A stretch of 64,000 nt of DNA. It comes from Methyloprofundus sp. (GTDB lineage: Bacteria; Pseudomonadota; Gammaproteobacteria; Methylococcales; Methylomonadaceae). The notes below the pieces were generated by a model. It was not told the DNA's origin, did not search any database, and saw nothing but the letters and a program-made list of their open reading frames with translations. The position numbers were made by a program, and so were the translations under genes. Location of the stretch: NCBI GenBank assembly GCA_016592635.1, contig AP023240.1, forward strand, positions 682,001 to 746,000, read 5' to 3'. Below are positions 51,909-60,212 of this stretch, one piece after another (the stretch's first letter is position 1; each line of letters begins with the position of its first letter).

Positions 51909-52318
51909 TATATAAAGCACTGCTGTTCAGCATATTTCTCTGCTTCTTTTAGTTGTTTTCGTAAATCTTTAGACTGTTGAGGGTCACGAAAAACGGAGCC
52001 GTTTTCCCCAGGAGTACTGCGAAGCATGGAGAATGTGGAGGCTGCTTCATACTCTGCAAAGGTCAGTTTTTCAGCAATTTTATCTATTTTGCAGCCGCAG
52101 GCATATTGAGTAATATAGTCTAATTTACCACCGTGCTTAGCAATACAGTTAAAGACGTAATCAACACGGTCGCGTGTTGGATAATCATTTTGTATGGTCG
52201 TGCTAGTTTCTGTTGTCGTATCTGTTATTTCTATTTCTTTGTCGGTGCAAACTGAGCAGCCTGTTAGTAGTAGTGCGCTAAGTGCTATGCTGCTGAGTGA
52301 TAGTATTTTTTTATTCAT
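51908..52318 (-). CDS. Small lipoprotein with Cys pair
   Basis: 136 residues from the ATG at 52318 (MNKKILSLSSIALSALLLTG then Cys): a lipoprotein signal with lipobox LLTGC. The mature part has FNCIAKHGGKLDYI, YACGCKIDKIAE and a final QQCFI, so four conserved-looking Cys may form disulfides in the periplasm. The helical C-terminal half is charged. I do not recognise a named family. The first base of the stop codon complement is the last base of IS copy 2; the original stop is kept by the target repeat. Confidence 0.8.
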   Translation of the reverse strand: MNKKILSLSSIALSALLLTGCSVCTDKEIEITDTTTETSTTIQNDYPTRDRVDYVFNCIAKHGGKLDYITQYACGCKIDKIAEKLTFAEYEAASTFSMLRSTPGENGSVFRDPQQSKDLRKQLKEAEKYAEQQCFI

Positions 52319-52424
52319 AAAGTTGATAACTGAGGTATTAATAAAGGTAAAATGATTGATTATATTACCACTTTTTATTATCACTCTTTTTTATAAATTT
52401 TTTACTTTACCAAGGCTTTCATTA

Positions 52425-53225
52425 ATGGATATTTTTCAAGCAATTGCTTTAGCTATTTTACAAGGACTGACTGAGTTTTTACCTATTTCTAGTTCGGCAC
52501 ATTTGATTTTATTGCCTGTTATTGTCGGTTGGGAGGATCAGGGGTTGGCATTTGATGTTGCTGTGCATGTCGGGACTCTGACTGCGGTAGTATTATATTA
52601 TCGTAAGGATTTGGCTAAAATTATGAGTGCATGGTTTGGTTCCATAGTAGGTAAGGGTTTTACTGAGGAGGCAAAATTAGCTTGGTATGTTGGTTTTGGT
52701 ACGATTCCAGTTGGGCTGGTTGGCATTAGTTTAAGTGATGAGTTGCAAGAGGCTTTGCGCTCACCATTAGTGATTGCCGCAGCTACTATCGTATTTGCTT
52801 TGTTGTTATGGTGGGCTGAAAAACGCGCTAAGGAGCAGCGTGATACTATCACTTTGATGGATGCTATTTTAGTGGGCTTGTTTCAGGCACTTGCATTGAT
52901 TCCAGGGACATCTCGATCTGGTATTACCATTACTGCAGGTTTGTTATTCGGGCTAAAGCGTGAATCTGCTGCTAAATTTTCCTTTTTATTATCTATTCCT
53001 GTGATTGCGTTGGCAGGGTCTTTGAAGGCGTTGGAGTTATATCAATCAGATATTACTGTCATTTGGGATTTTATGTTTATCGGGGCGGCAGTTTCAGCGT
53101 TAGTAGCTTATCTGAGTATTGCTTGGTTTTTGAGGTTGCTGCATAAAATCGGTATGATGCCTTTTGTTTGGTATCGCTTAGTACTCGGTATCTTCTTGAT
53201 CGTCATATTTGCCAGACAGGCGTAA
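52425..53225 (+). CDS. uppP: Undecaprenyl-diphosphatase
   Basis: 266 residues, usual for the family; start at MDIFQAIALAILQG (ATG 52425, AAGG upstream). Family motifs: LTEFLPISSSAHL near the N-terminus and LIPGTSRSGITI in the C-terminal half; seven to eight TM helices. The enzyme removes one phosphate from undecaprenyl diphosphate to recycle the lipid carrier for cell-wall synthesis, in the inner membrane. It also gives bacitracin tolerance (bacA). Its last 48 bases overlap the convergent Smr gene. Confidence 0.96.
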   Translation: MDIFQAIALAILQGLTEFLPISSSAHLILLPVIVGWEDQGLAFDVAVHVGTLTAVVLYYRKDLAKIMSAWFGSIVGKGFTEEAKLAWYVGFGTIPVGLVGISLSDELQEALRSPLVIAAATIVFALLLWWAEKRAKEQRDTITLMDAILVGLFQALALIPGTSRSGITITAGLLFGLKRESAAKFSFLLSIPVIALAGSLKALELYQSDITVIWDFMFIGAAVSALVAYLSIAWFLRLLHKIGMMPFVWYRLVLGIFLIVIFARQA

Positions 53226-53747
53226 AAGTACCAGGACAGCACCTGCGCCGCCATCTTTTTGAGCGGTGGAGCAAAAAGCCTGTACTTCTTGGTGTTGTCT
53301 GAGCCATAAATTGACATCATTTTTTAGTACTGGCTGGTTATTGGTCGAGCGGTAGCCTTTGCCATGAATAATGCGTACACAGCGGCAGCCATCTTGCTCA
53401 CAAAAATGTAAAAACTTAATTAGTTCACGTTTCGCTTGGTTGCTGGTAAGTCCGTGCAAGTCTAGCTCTGCATCTAAACCAAAATGGCCGCGGCGCATTT
53501 TTTTAAGGACATTATTTTGCAGGCCTTCTGCTGTGTAGCTAAGTGTATCTTCAGTTTGTAAGGCATTGATTGATCCAGTTTGTGGGCGCACTAATTTATC
53601 AGATAATTGTAAGCCTGCTTTCTTGGGGTAGGGTTTTGGTTTTTGTGCTGGCATTAGCGGGTGTTTATCCGCTTTTACGGGTGTTACTTTGCCGATAGTA
53701 TCCTGAAATAAGTGGTTATCTTCTTTTTTTGCGGGTTTTTTGGTCAC
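53178..53747 (-). CDS. Smr-domain protein (SmrA/SmrB-like)
   Basis: 189 residues with a GTG start at 53747. The N-terminal 90 residues are basic and probably flexible. The Smr domain has ELDLHGLTSNQAKRELIKFL and VRIIHGKGYRS, the DLHG and HGKG signatures. Smr domains are nucleases; E. coli SmrB cuts mRNA at collided ribosomes. Which subfamily this is cannot be settled. Convergent with uppP, overlapping by 48 bases. Confidence 0.9.
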   Translation of the reverse strand: MTKKPAKKEDNHLFQDTIGKVTPVKADKHPLMPAQKPKPYPKKAGLQLSDKLVRPQTGSINALQTEDTLSYTAEGLQNNVLKKMRRGHFGLDAELDLHGLTSNQAKRELIKFLHFCEQDGCRCVRIIHGKGYRSTNNQPVLKNDVNLWLRQHQEVQAFCSTAQKDGGAGAVLVLLRLSGKYDDQEDTEY

Positions 53748-53821
53748 GTGAGCTGTTTTTTACAGGTTTAATTGCTAATATAGTCAATTTTATAGAATTT
53801 AATGTGGTTAAGCGATAAGTA

Positions 53822-54565
53822 ATGCATATTCTACTAAGTAATGATGATGGGTATTTGGCGCCAGGCTTGATTGCATTGGCTGGTGGCTTGCAAGGGTTTG
53901 CTGATATTTCGGTAGTCGCGCCTGATAAAAATCGAAGTGCAGCCAGTAATTCTTTGACCTTGGAAATGCCTTTGCGTGCAGAGAAAATGGATAATGGCTA
54001 TATTAAGGTGGATGGTACGCCAACTGATTGTGTGCATTTGGCGATTACGGGGTTGTTAAAAACTGAGCCTGATATGGTGTTTGCAGGTATCAATCATGGT
54101 GCTAATTTAGGGGATGATGTGTTGTATTCTGGTACTGTTGCTGCAGCGACTGAAGGGCGTTTTCTGGGCTTGCCTGCAGTGGCAATTTCAATGGTAAGCA
54201 GTGATCCTCAGCATTTTGATACGGGTGTAATGGTAGCGAGAGTAATTTTACAGCGCTTGTTAGATCAGCCATTAGATAAAGATATTATTTTAAATGTGAA
54301 TGTTCCTGATTTGTCTTGGGCGGATATTAAAGGTTTTCAGTCTGTTCGATTGGGGCAGAGGCATAAGGCTGAACCAGTTATTAGGAGTCAGGATCCACGG
54401 GGGCGAGAAATTTTTTGGGTGGGGCCGCCAGGAACAGAGCAGGATGCGGGGCCGGGGACAGATTTTTATGCAGTGAGTCAAGGCTATGTTTCTGTGACAC
54501 CCTTACAATTAGACTTAACGCGCTATGATGCGCTTGATGCCTTAAAGGGATGGTTGCCGGAATGA
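53822..54565 (+). CDS. surE: 5'/3'-nucleotidase SurE
   Basis: 247 residues, normal length. N-terminal MHILLSNDDGYLAPG with the two metal-binding Asp, VVAPDKNRSAASNSLTL, GTPTDCVHLAI, and FAGINHGANLGDDVLYSGTV. It dephosphorylates nucleoside monophosphates. It overlaps pcm by ATGA, the usual stationary-phase pair surE-pcm. Confidence 0.97.
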   Translation: MHILLSNDDGYLAPGLIALAGGLQGFADISVVAPDKNRSAASNSLTLEMPLRAEKMDNGYIKVDGTPTDCVHLAITGLLKTEPDMVFAGINHGANLGDDVLYSGTVAAATEGRFLGLPAVAISMVSSDPQHFDTGVMVARVILQRLLDQPLDKDIILNVNVPDLSWADIKGFQSVRLGQRHKAEPVIRSQDPRGREIFWVGPPGTEQDAGPGTDFYAVSQGYVSVTPLQLDLTRYDALDALKGWLPE

Positions 54566-55227
54566 GAGCGATGCACACTGATGGTATAGGTATGACCTCA
54601 ATGCGTACTCGAGAGCGTATGATTACGCGTTTAATTGAGCAAGGTATTACTAGTCATAAAATTTTAGATGCGATGCGCAATGTCCCTAGGCATTTATTTA
54701 TGGATGATGCGTTGGCTAGTAGGGCTTATGAGGATACTGCTCTTCCTATTGGTCATGGTCAGACCATTTCACAGCCTTATATTGTTGCCAAAATGACGGA
54801 GTTGTTGGTGGAGCATAGTCATTTAAAAAATGTTTTGGAGATAGGGACGGGCTGTGGCTATCAAACTGCAGTTTTAGCTCAATTGGTTGATTATGTGAAT
54901 TCGGTAGAGCGTATTCAGCCCTTACATAAGAAAGCTAAAGATAGGTTATGGGATTTGCAAATACGTAATGTAAGCTATTTATATAGTGATGGTGGTTGGG
55001 GGTGGCCTGAAAAAGCGCCTTTTGATGGAATCTTGGTTGCAGCGGCGCCTCCTGAAATCCCTGAGGCACTTTTGCAGCAAATGGCAGTTGGCGGAATTAT
55101 GTTAATACCTATTGGTAAAGAGCGTGGTCAACAGGAGTTGCAGCGGGTGATTCGTACTGAATCAGGTTATGATGTCGAATGTTTGGAGCCAGTTAGCTTT
55201 GTGCCTTTTTTGTCTGGTAAGAGGTGA
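54562..55227 (+). CDS. pcm: Protein-L-isoaspartate O-methyltransferase
   Basis: 221 residues from the ATG at 54562, which overlaps surE's stop; an in-frame ATG at 54550 is possible but lacks spacing for a ribosome site. Motifs: ALPIGHGQTISQPYIVAKM, VLEIGTGCGYQTAVLA (SAM-binding), FDGILVAAAPPEIP. It methylates isoaspartyl residues with SAM to start repair of aged proteins. Coupled to surE. Confidence 0.97.
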   Translation: MRAMHTDGIGMTSMRTRERMITRLIEQGITSHKILDAMRNVPRHLFMDDALASRAYEDTALPIGHGQTISQPYIVAKMTELLVEHSHLKNVLEIGTGCGYQTAVLAQLVDYVNSVERIQPLHKKAKDRLWDLQIRNVSYLYSDGGWGWPEKAPFDGILVAAAPPEIPEALLQQMAVGGIMLIPIGKERGQQELQRVIRTESGYDVECLEPVSFVPFLSGKR

Positions 55228-55331
55228 TTTGGGCGGAGTGAAGAGCTCGGCCTAAGAGGGTGTGTGTTTTAAGTCTCATTCCTAAGTATCCTGTTGTTAC
55301 TAGGTTGCGCTATTTTTGAAATGATAACATT

Positions 55332-55913
55332 ATGTTTAAAAAGTTATACGATAAAGCTATTCGGTGGTCAAAACACCGTCATGCAGCAAAATATTTGGCG
55401 GCATTAAGTTTTGCTGAATCTTCATTTTTTCCTGTGCCACCTGATGTAATGTTGGCGCCAATGGTTTTGGCCGAACAATCCAAAGCGTGGCGTTTGGCGT
55501 TGATTACCACGATTGCATCAGTTTTTGGTGGGATGTTTGGCTATGCAATTGGTTTTTTTGCTTTTGATTTGATTCAGCCGTGGTTGCAGGGCTCGCATTA
55601 TTGGGCTAAGTATCAGTTGGCAGAGCAGTGGTTTGAGCAATGGGGCTTCTGGGCGGTTTTTATTGCTGGGTTTTCTCCTATACCCTATAAAGTATTTACT
55701 ATTGCGGCAGGTGCTTTATCAATGGTTTTTTTACCGTTTGTGTTGGCTTCATTTGTTGGGCGTGGCTTGCGCTTCTTTTTGGTGGCTGGTTTGTTGGCCT
55801 GGGGTGGGGAGCGTTTTGAGGTAAAGTTGCGCGAATATATGGATTTTATTGGTTGGGGGTTGGTTGCTATTTTGATTGTTGGTGTTGCTGTGTATAAATT
55901 TTTGACTCCTTAA
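55332..55913 (+). CDS. yqaA: YqaA-family (DedA/VTT) membrane protein
   Basis: 193 residues with about four to five hydrophobic segments. LSFAESSFFPVPPDVMLAPM is the characteristic E-x-x-x-x-P-x-P-x-D segment, and FIAGFSPIPYKVFTIAAGAL with GRGLRFF follows. It belongs to the VTT/SNARE-associated superfamily, which moves or flips lipids. The position after surE-pcm is common in gammaproteobacteria. Confidence 0.88.
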   Translation: MFKKLYDKAIRWSKHRHAAKYLAALSFAESSFFPVPPDVMLAPMVLAEQSKAWRLALITTIASVFGGMFGYAIGFFAFDLIQPWLQGSHYWAKYQLAEQWFEQWGFWAVFIAGFSPIPYKVFTIAAGALSMVFLPFVLASFVGRGLRFFLVAGLLAWGGERFEVKLREYMDFIGWGLVAILIVGVAVYKFLTP

Positions 55914-56055
55914 GGTGTGAGGTGTTTTGAATTCATAAAGAATGGCTCTGCTATCTAGGCTTGCAGAGGAGCTCTGTGAGAACTGATTTTACATACAGGG
56001 GTAATTGGGTTCTATGCTAAAGTGCTTTGTAATAAGGGTATAAGGGGAAGTTGGC

Positions 56056-56520
56056 ATGCGTGGTGTTATTTTTGTTGTATTTTTAGGCTTTGTAGGGCCT
56101 GTATCGGCTATTACCAAATGTGAGCTAAATGGTAAGGTAATTTATAAGGCAGGAACTTGCCCTAAAAATGCGTCTACGAAATTTTTAGTGAAAGGTAATT
56201 ATGTGGCAGAGCAGAGTTTGCGGCAGCATGAGCAGTTGCGCGCTAAGGAGTCGGATGGTGCATTTGAGCAGTTAAATACTGCGACTATGCAGAATAAATT
56301 GCGTGCTGAGCAGCAGATGCGTGACATAGCTGTACAGAGGAAATCGGCAGCGGTGGAGGTGTCGGATGAGTCTGCTCATTTTCAGTTACGGAAAGTTGAA
56401 GGCTCTGCTGATAAATTAAATAATGTTGCTCGGCCTGCAGTGATAAATGACCAGTTCTTGGAGATGGAAGAAAAGATAAAAGAGCATGAAAGGGCTTTGC
56501 AGCAGTTACAGGGTCAGTAA
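56056..56520 (+). CDS. Secreted DUF4124-like protein with coiled coil
   Basis: 154 residues. Signal peptide (GVIFVVFLGFVGPVSA), then a short segment with two Cys (KCELNGKVIYKAGTCP) like the DUF4124 domain: C...xGxxxYxxxxC. The rest is charged and helical with Gln-rich heptads. Likely periplasmic; role unknown. It ends 12 bases before thiL, so it may be read with it. Confidence 0.75.
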   Translation: MRGVIFVVFLGFVGPVSAITKCELNGKVIYKAGTCPKNASTKFLVKGNYVAEQSLRQHEQLRAKESDGAFEQLNTATMQNKLRAEQQMRDIAVQRKSAAVEVSDESAHFQLRKVEGSADKLNNVARPAVINDQFLEMEEKIKEHERALQQLQGQ

Positions 56521-56532
56521 GCGATTGAGGTT

Positions 56533-57465
56533 ATGGTGGTAATGGAATTTGATATCATAAAGAAGTGCTTTACTCGTCCCGCAAGGCATAAAAATACGCA
56601 ATTATCAGTGGGTGATGATTGTGCGTTATTGTCGGTGCCAGAGGGGTGCGATTTAGCTATTACAGCAGATACTATGGTGGAAAGCGTGCATTTTTTTCCT
56701 GATGTAGATCCGGAGTATTTAGGGTATAAGTTGTTGGCGGTTAATTTAAGTGATTTGGCAAGCATGGGGGCGGAGCCGACTGCGGTTACTTTGGCATTAA
56801 CATTACCTGAAGTTGACTTGGTCTGGTTGCAAGCATTTGCTAAAGGCATGTTTGCTTTGGCTGATAAGTATGCAATTGACTTGATTGGTGGAGATACGAC
56901 TTCCGGTCCATTAACACTTACCATTCAGGCGATGGGTGTAGTGCCCAAAGGGAGGGCATTAAAACGTTCGGCTGCTCAGGTGGGAGATCTGGTTTATGTG
57001 ACAGGTAGTATTGGTGATGCAGGTTTAGGTTTGAAGCTTAGGCAGGGTTATAGTTGTGCTGATGATATTTATGCCTTGCAGCGATTTGATCTTCCTGAGC
57101 CGCGTATTGATGAGGGTTTGGTTTTGCGTGACTTAGCTAATGCCTGTGTGGATATTTCTGATGGTTTGGCTGCAGACTTAGGGCATATTTTAAATCAAAG
57201 TGGTGTGGGTGCGCGCTTGGACTATCGGAAATTACCTATTTCTGCGAGTGTTAGAGAGTATATAGATAAGACTAAGGATTGGCAGTTGCCGCTTGTGGCG
57301 GGAGATGATTATGAGTTATGCTTTAGTATTTCCCCCGATAAGGCTGGGCAGTTAAATATTGCATGTACTTGTATTGGCGTGATTGAGGCAGAGAAAGGTT
57401 TGCGGCTGGTGCGGAATGGTGTTGAGTCTGAGTTTTTAGGTGGTGGTTTTGAGCATTTTAAATGA
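56533..57465 (+). CDS. thiL: Thiamine-monophosphate kinase
   Basis: 310 residues from the ATG at 56533 (GAGG close by); the ATG at 56542 (MEFDIIKKCF) fits the family's usual start as well. Motifs: LSVGDDCALL, AITADTMVESVHF, LAVNLSDLASMGAEP, IGGDTTSGPLTLT, VDISDGLAADL and GDDYELCFS. It phosphorylates thiamine phosphate to thiamine diphosphate with ATP. Next to pgpA as in many gammaproteobacteria, but nusB is not in front. Confidence 0.97.
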   Translation: MVVMEFDIIKKCFTRPARHKNTQLSVGDDCALLSVPEGCDLAITADTMVESVHFFPDVDPEYLGYKLLAVNLSDLASMGAEPTAVTLALTLPEVDLVWLQAFAKGMFALADKYAIDLIGGDTTSGPLTLTIQAMGVVPKGRALKRSAAQVGDLVYVTGSIGDAGLGLKLRQGYSCADDIYALQRFDLPEPRIDEGLVLRDLANACVDISDGLAADLGHILNQSGVGARLDYRKLPISASVREYIDKTKDWQLPLVAGDDYELCFSISPDKAGQLNIACTCIGVIEAEKGLRLVRNGVESEFLGGGFEHFK

Positions 57466-57478
57466 AAGGTAGTTATTG

Positions 57479-57961
57479 ATGATGACAGTAGGAAAGAATC
57501 AATTGACTGTACGGCAAGTTATGTCGGATCCAGTTTTGTGTCTTGCTTTTGGCTTTGGTTCAGGGTTGGCAAAAAAAGCACCTGGGACATTTGGGACTTT
57601 AGCGGCCGTACCTATTTATTTGCTATTGGTACAAACTAATATTTTGATTTATACCATTGTGACGGTGTTGTGTTCCGCTGTGGGGGTTTGGATTTGTGGG
57701 CAAGCTGCGGAAAAGTTGGGTGAGCATGATTTTGGCGGAATAGTCTGGGATGAGATCGCCGGTTTTTTAATTACTATGTGGTTTGTGAGCTTTTCTTGGC
57801 AGAATGTATTGATAGGGTTTGTTTTATTTAGAATATTTGACATTATCAAGCCGTGGCCTATTAAGTGGGCGGATCAGAAGGTGTCTGGTGGTCTTGGAAT
57901 TATGCTGGATGATGTGATTGCTGGTGTATTTGCAGGTTTTATATTGATGTATTTAAATTAA
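57479..57961 (+). CDS. pgpA: Phosphatidylglycerophosphatase A
   Basis: 160 residues; ATG at 57479, with AAAGG upstream (TTG at 57476 and ATG at 57482 are alternatives). Motifs: LAFGFGSGLAKKAPGTFGTL, FGGIVWDEIAGFLITMW, FRIFDIIKPWPI; several TM helices. It removes phosphate from phosphatidylglycerophosphate to give phosphatidylglycerol. Follows thiL by 13 bases. Confidence 0.95.
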   Translation: MMTVGKNQLTVRQVMSDPVLCLAFGFGSGLAKKAPGTFGTLAAVPIYLLLVQTNILIYTIVTVLCSAVGVWICGQAAEKLGEHDFGGIVWDEIAGFLITMWFVSFSWQNVLIGFVLFRIFDIIKPWPIKWADQKVSGGLGIMLDDVIAGVFAGFILMYLN

Positions 57962-58015
57962 TTTAAAATAAAACTTGCGCGAATTAAGATAGTCAGTATA
58001 ATAAGTCAAATCAAT

Positions 58016-58092
<77 letters not shown>

Positions 58093-58100
58093 GATATTTA

Positions 58101-58124
58101 AAGGCCCCTTTTTAGGGGCTTTTA
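58101..58124 (+). terminator. Terminator after tRNA-fMet
   Basis: GCCCC (58104-58108) pairs with GGGGC (58115-58119) with loop TTTTTA, followed by TTTT. It directly follows the tRNA, so part of the transcripts should end here. Confidence 0.8.
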
Positions 58125-58170
58125 TGTTTCTAGCTTCTGGACAAGAAGTATTATATCGGATTTATATGTA

Positions 58171-58194
58171 AGGGGCTTTAGCCTCTTTTTTTAT
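58171..58194 (+). terminator. Second terminator/attenuator before rimP
   Basis: GGGGC-TTTA-GCCTC stem (one G-U pair) followed by a run of seven T, 25 bases before the rimP start. In E. coli similar terminators lie between metY and rimP and let only part of transcription through; a like role is inferred. Confidence 0.65.
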
Positions 58195-58216
58195 GTGTGT
58201 AAGAAAGTGAGGCGTA

Positions 58217-58678
58217 ATGAAGCAAGCTCCTGAACATTTGCTTGAATTAATAGAGCCAGTCGTAGAAGGCTTGGGTTATGAGTGTGTGGGAGTTGAATTT
58301 AGTTCACATCCGCAACATGGGTTTCTGCGTATTTATATTGATGCTGAGCAGGGTGTTGGGATGGAGGACTGCACTAAGGTAAGTCATCAGGTGAGTGGGG
58401 TATTAGATGTGGATGATCCTATTGCTGGTGAGTATAACTTGGAGGTTTCATCGCCTGGTATGGATAGGCCGCTTTTTAAATTACAGCAATTTGAACAGTT
58501 TATTGGTTCTATCGTACAAGTTAACCTATTTAAGCCCGTAGATGGTAGACGAAAAATAACAGGTTTGATCGAAAAAGTTGAGGATGGCAAAGTTTATCTT
58601 CAGCAGGATGGTCAGGTTTATAGGGTTCCATTTCAAGCTATGTCGAAAGCGCGGCTTGAGCCAGACTATTCAATGTAA
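58217..58678 (+). CDS. rimP: Ribosome maturation factor RimP
   Basis: 153 residues, normal length. Motifs: LGYECVGVEF, FLRIYIDAEQGVGMEDC, YNLEVSSPGMDRPLF and the C-terminal barrel. It helps 30S subunit maturation. First protein gene of the nusA operon; nusA starts 10 bases after. Confidence 0.96.
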   Translation: MKQAPEHLLELIEPVVEGLGYECVGVEFSSHPQHGFLRIYIDAEQGVGMEDCTKVSHQVSGVLDVDDPIAGEYNLEVSSPGMDRPLFKLQQFEQFIGSIVQVNLFKPVDGRRKITGLIEKVEDGKVYLQQDGQVYRVPFQAMSKARLEPDYSM

Positions 58679-58688
58679 GGAGGTCTTG

Positions 58689-60212
58689 ATGGCAAATAAA
58701 GAAGTTTTGTTGGTTGTTGATGTTTTTTCAAATGAAAAAGATATTGATAAAGAAATTATTTTTGAAGCAATTGAGACAGCATTGGAAAGTGCAACAGTGT
58801 CAAGCTATGAATTTCCTATTAAAGCGCGCGTTATTATTGACCGTTTGACTGGTGGATACACGACGTACAGGCGTTGGCAGGTTGTGAATGAAAGTGATGA
58901 GTTTCCAGGTGGGTTAGAATTTCCTACAACACAAATCTCATTACAAGCGGCTCAAATAGATGAGCCTAGTATAGAAGTGGATGACTTTATTGAAGATGAA
59001 ATTGAGTCAGTTGAATTTGGTCGCATATCTGCGCAATCAGCTAAACAGGTTATTATTCATAAGGTACGTGAAGCAGAGCGTAAGAAGGTAGCAGATGCCT
59101 ACATAGATAGAGTAGGTGAGTTGGTTACTGGTGTTATTAAGCGTATTGAAAAAGGAAATGTCTATATTGATCTTGGTGGTAATGCGGATGCCTTTATTGC
59201 AAGAGATCAAATGATCCCGCGGGAAACGGTTCGCGTTGGTGACCGAATTCGTGGTTATCTAAAAGAAGTGCGCACGGAGGTACGTGGGCCACAGTTATTT
59301 GTTAGTCGTACTGCACCTGAACTGTTGCTAGCTTTATTTAGGTTGGAGATACCTGAGGTGGGTGAGGGTATGATTGATCTGCTGGGGGCGGCTCGTGACC
59401 CAGGTTCAAGAGCAAAAGTTGCCGTGCGGAGTAATGACCCGCGGATTGACCCTGTAGGTGCTTGTGTGGGAATGCGTGGCTCTAGAGTACAAACAATTTC
59501 CAATGAGTTAAATGGCGAGCGAGTCGACATCATTTTATGGAATGAAAATGATGCTCAGTTTGTTATCAACTCTATGGCACCTGCTGAAATTGAATCAATC
59601 GTTGTTGATGAAGATAAGCATACAATGGATATTGCAGTTTCCTCAGATAGTTTATCGCAGGCAATTGGCCGTGGTGGGCAGAATGTGCGCTTGGCAACTG
59701 AATTGACGGGATGGGAGTTGAATGTCAAGGATGCAGATGAAGTTAACAAGGATACTGAGGAAGAATTAACTAAGTTGACTGAAGAGTTTAAAAAGCAGTT
59801 GAATGTTGACTCTGATATTGCGACTGTCTTGGTTGAGGTTGGTTTTAACTCAGTTGAAGAAATTGCGTATGTTCCTAGTAGTGAAATGTTGGAAATTGAT
59901 GGGTTTGATGCTGAATTAGTAGAAACTTTGCGCTCACGTGCTAAAGATATGCTTTTGATCAGTGCCATTGCCTCTGAAGAAGAAATAGAGACGGCAGAGC
60001 CTGCAGAAGATTTATTGGCTATGGAGGGCATGTCTGAAGAACTGGCGCATGAGTTGGCAGCCAAGGGCATAATAACAATGGATGATTTGGCTGAGCAGGC
60101 AGTGGATGATTTGCTTGATATTTCAGAAGTAAATGAAGAGCTGGCAGCTAAATTAATTATGAAAGCACGCGAACCTTGGTTTGCTAATGATAACGGTGAG
60201 GGCGAAAAATGA
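58689..60212 (+). CDS. nusA: Transcription factor NusA
   Basis: 507 residues from the ATG at 58689, with TAAGGAGG upstream. N-terminal RNA-polymerase-binding domain, S1 domain ([20 protein letters not shown]), two KH domains ([28 protein letters not shown]) and two acidic helix-hairpin repeats at the end, as in gammaproteobacteria. It controls pausing, termination and antitermination. Its stop overlaps infB (ATGA). Confidence 0.98.
   Translation: MANKEVLLVVDVFSNEKDIDKEIIFEAIETALESATVSSYEFPIKARVIIDRLTGGYTTYRRWQVVNESDEFPGGLEFPTTQISLQAAQIDEPSIEVDDFIEDEIESVEFGRISAQSAKQVIIHKVREAERKKVADAYIDRVGELVTGVIKRIEKGNVYIDLGGNADAFIARDQMIPRETVRVGDRIRGYLKEVRTEVRGPQLFVSRTAPELLLALFRLEIPEVGEGMIDLLGAARDPGSRAKVAVRSNDPRIDPVGACVGMRGSRVQTISNELNGERVDIILWNENDAQFVINSMAPAEIESIVVDEDKHTMDIAVSSDSLSQAIGRGGQNVRLATELTGWELNVKDADEVNKDTEEELTKLTEEFKKQLNVDSDIATVLVEVGFNSVEEIAYVPSSEMLEIDGFDAELVETLRSRAKDMLLISAIASEEEIETAEPAEDLLAMEGMSEELAHELAAKGIITMDDLAEQAVDDLLDISEVNEELAAKLIMKAREPWFANDNGEGEK

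Noticed and set aside
59555..60070. 171-codon minus-strand frame inside nusA
   Set aside because: Ser-rich antisense shadow of the nusA acidic repeats; no ribosome site and no family.
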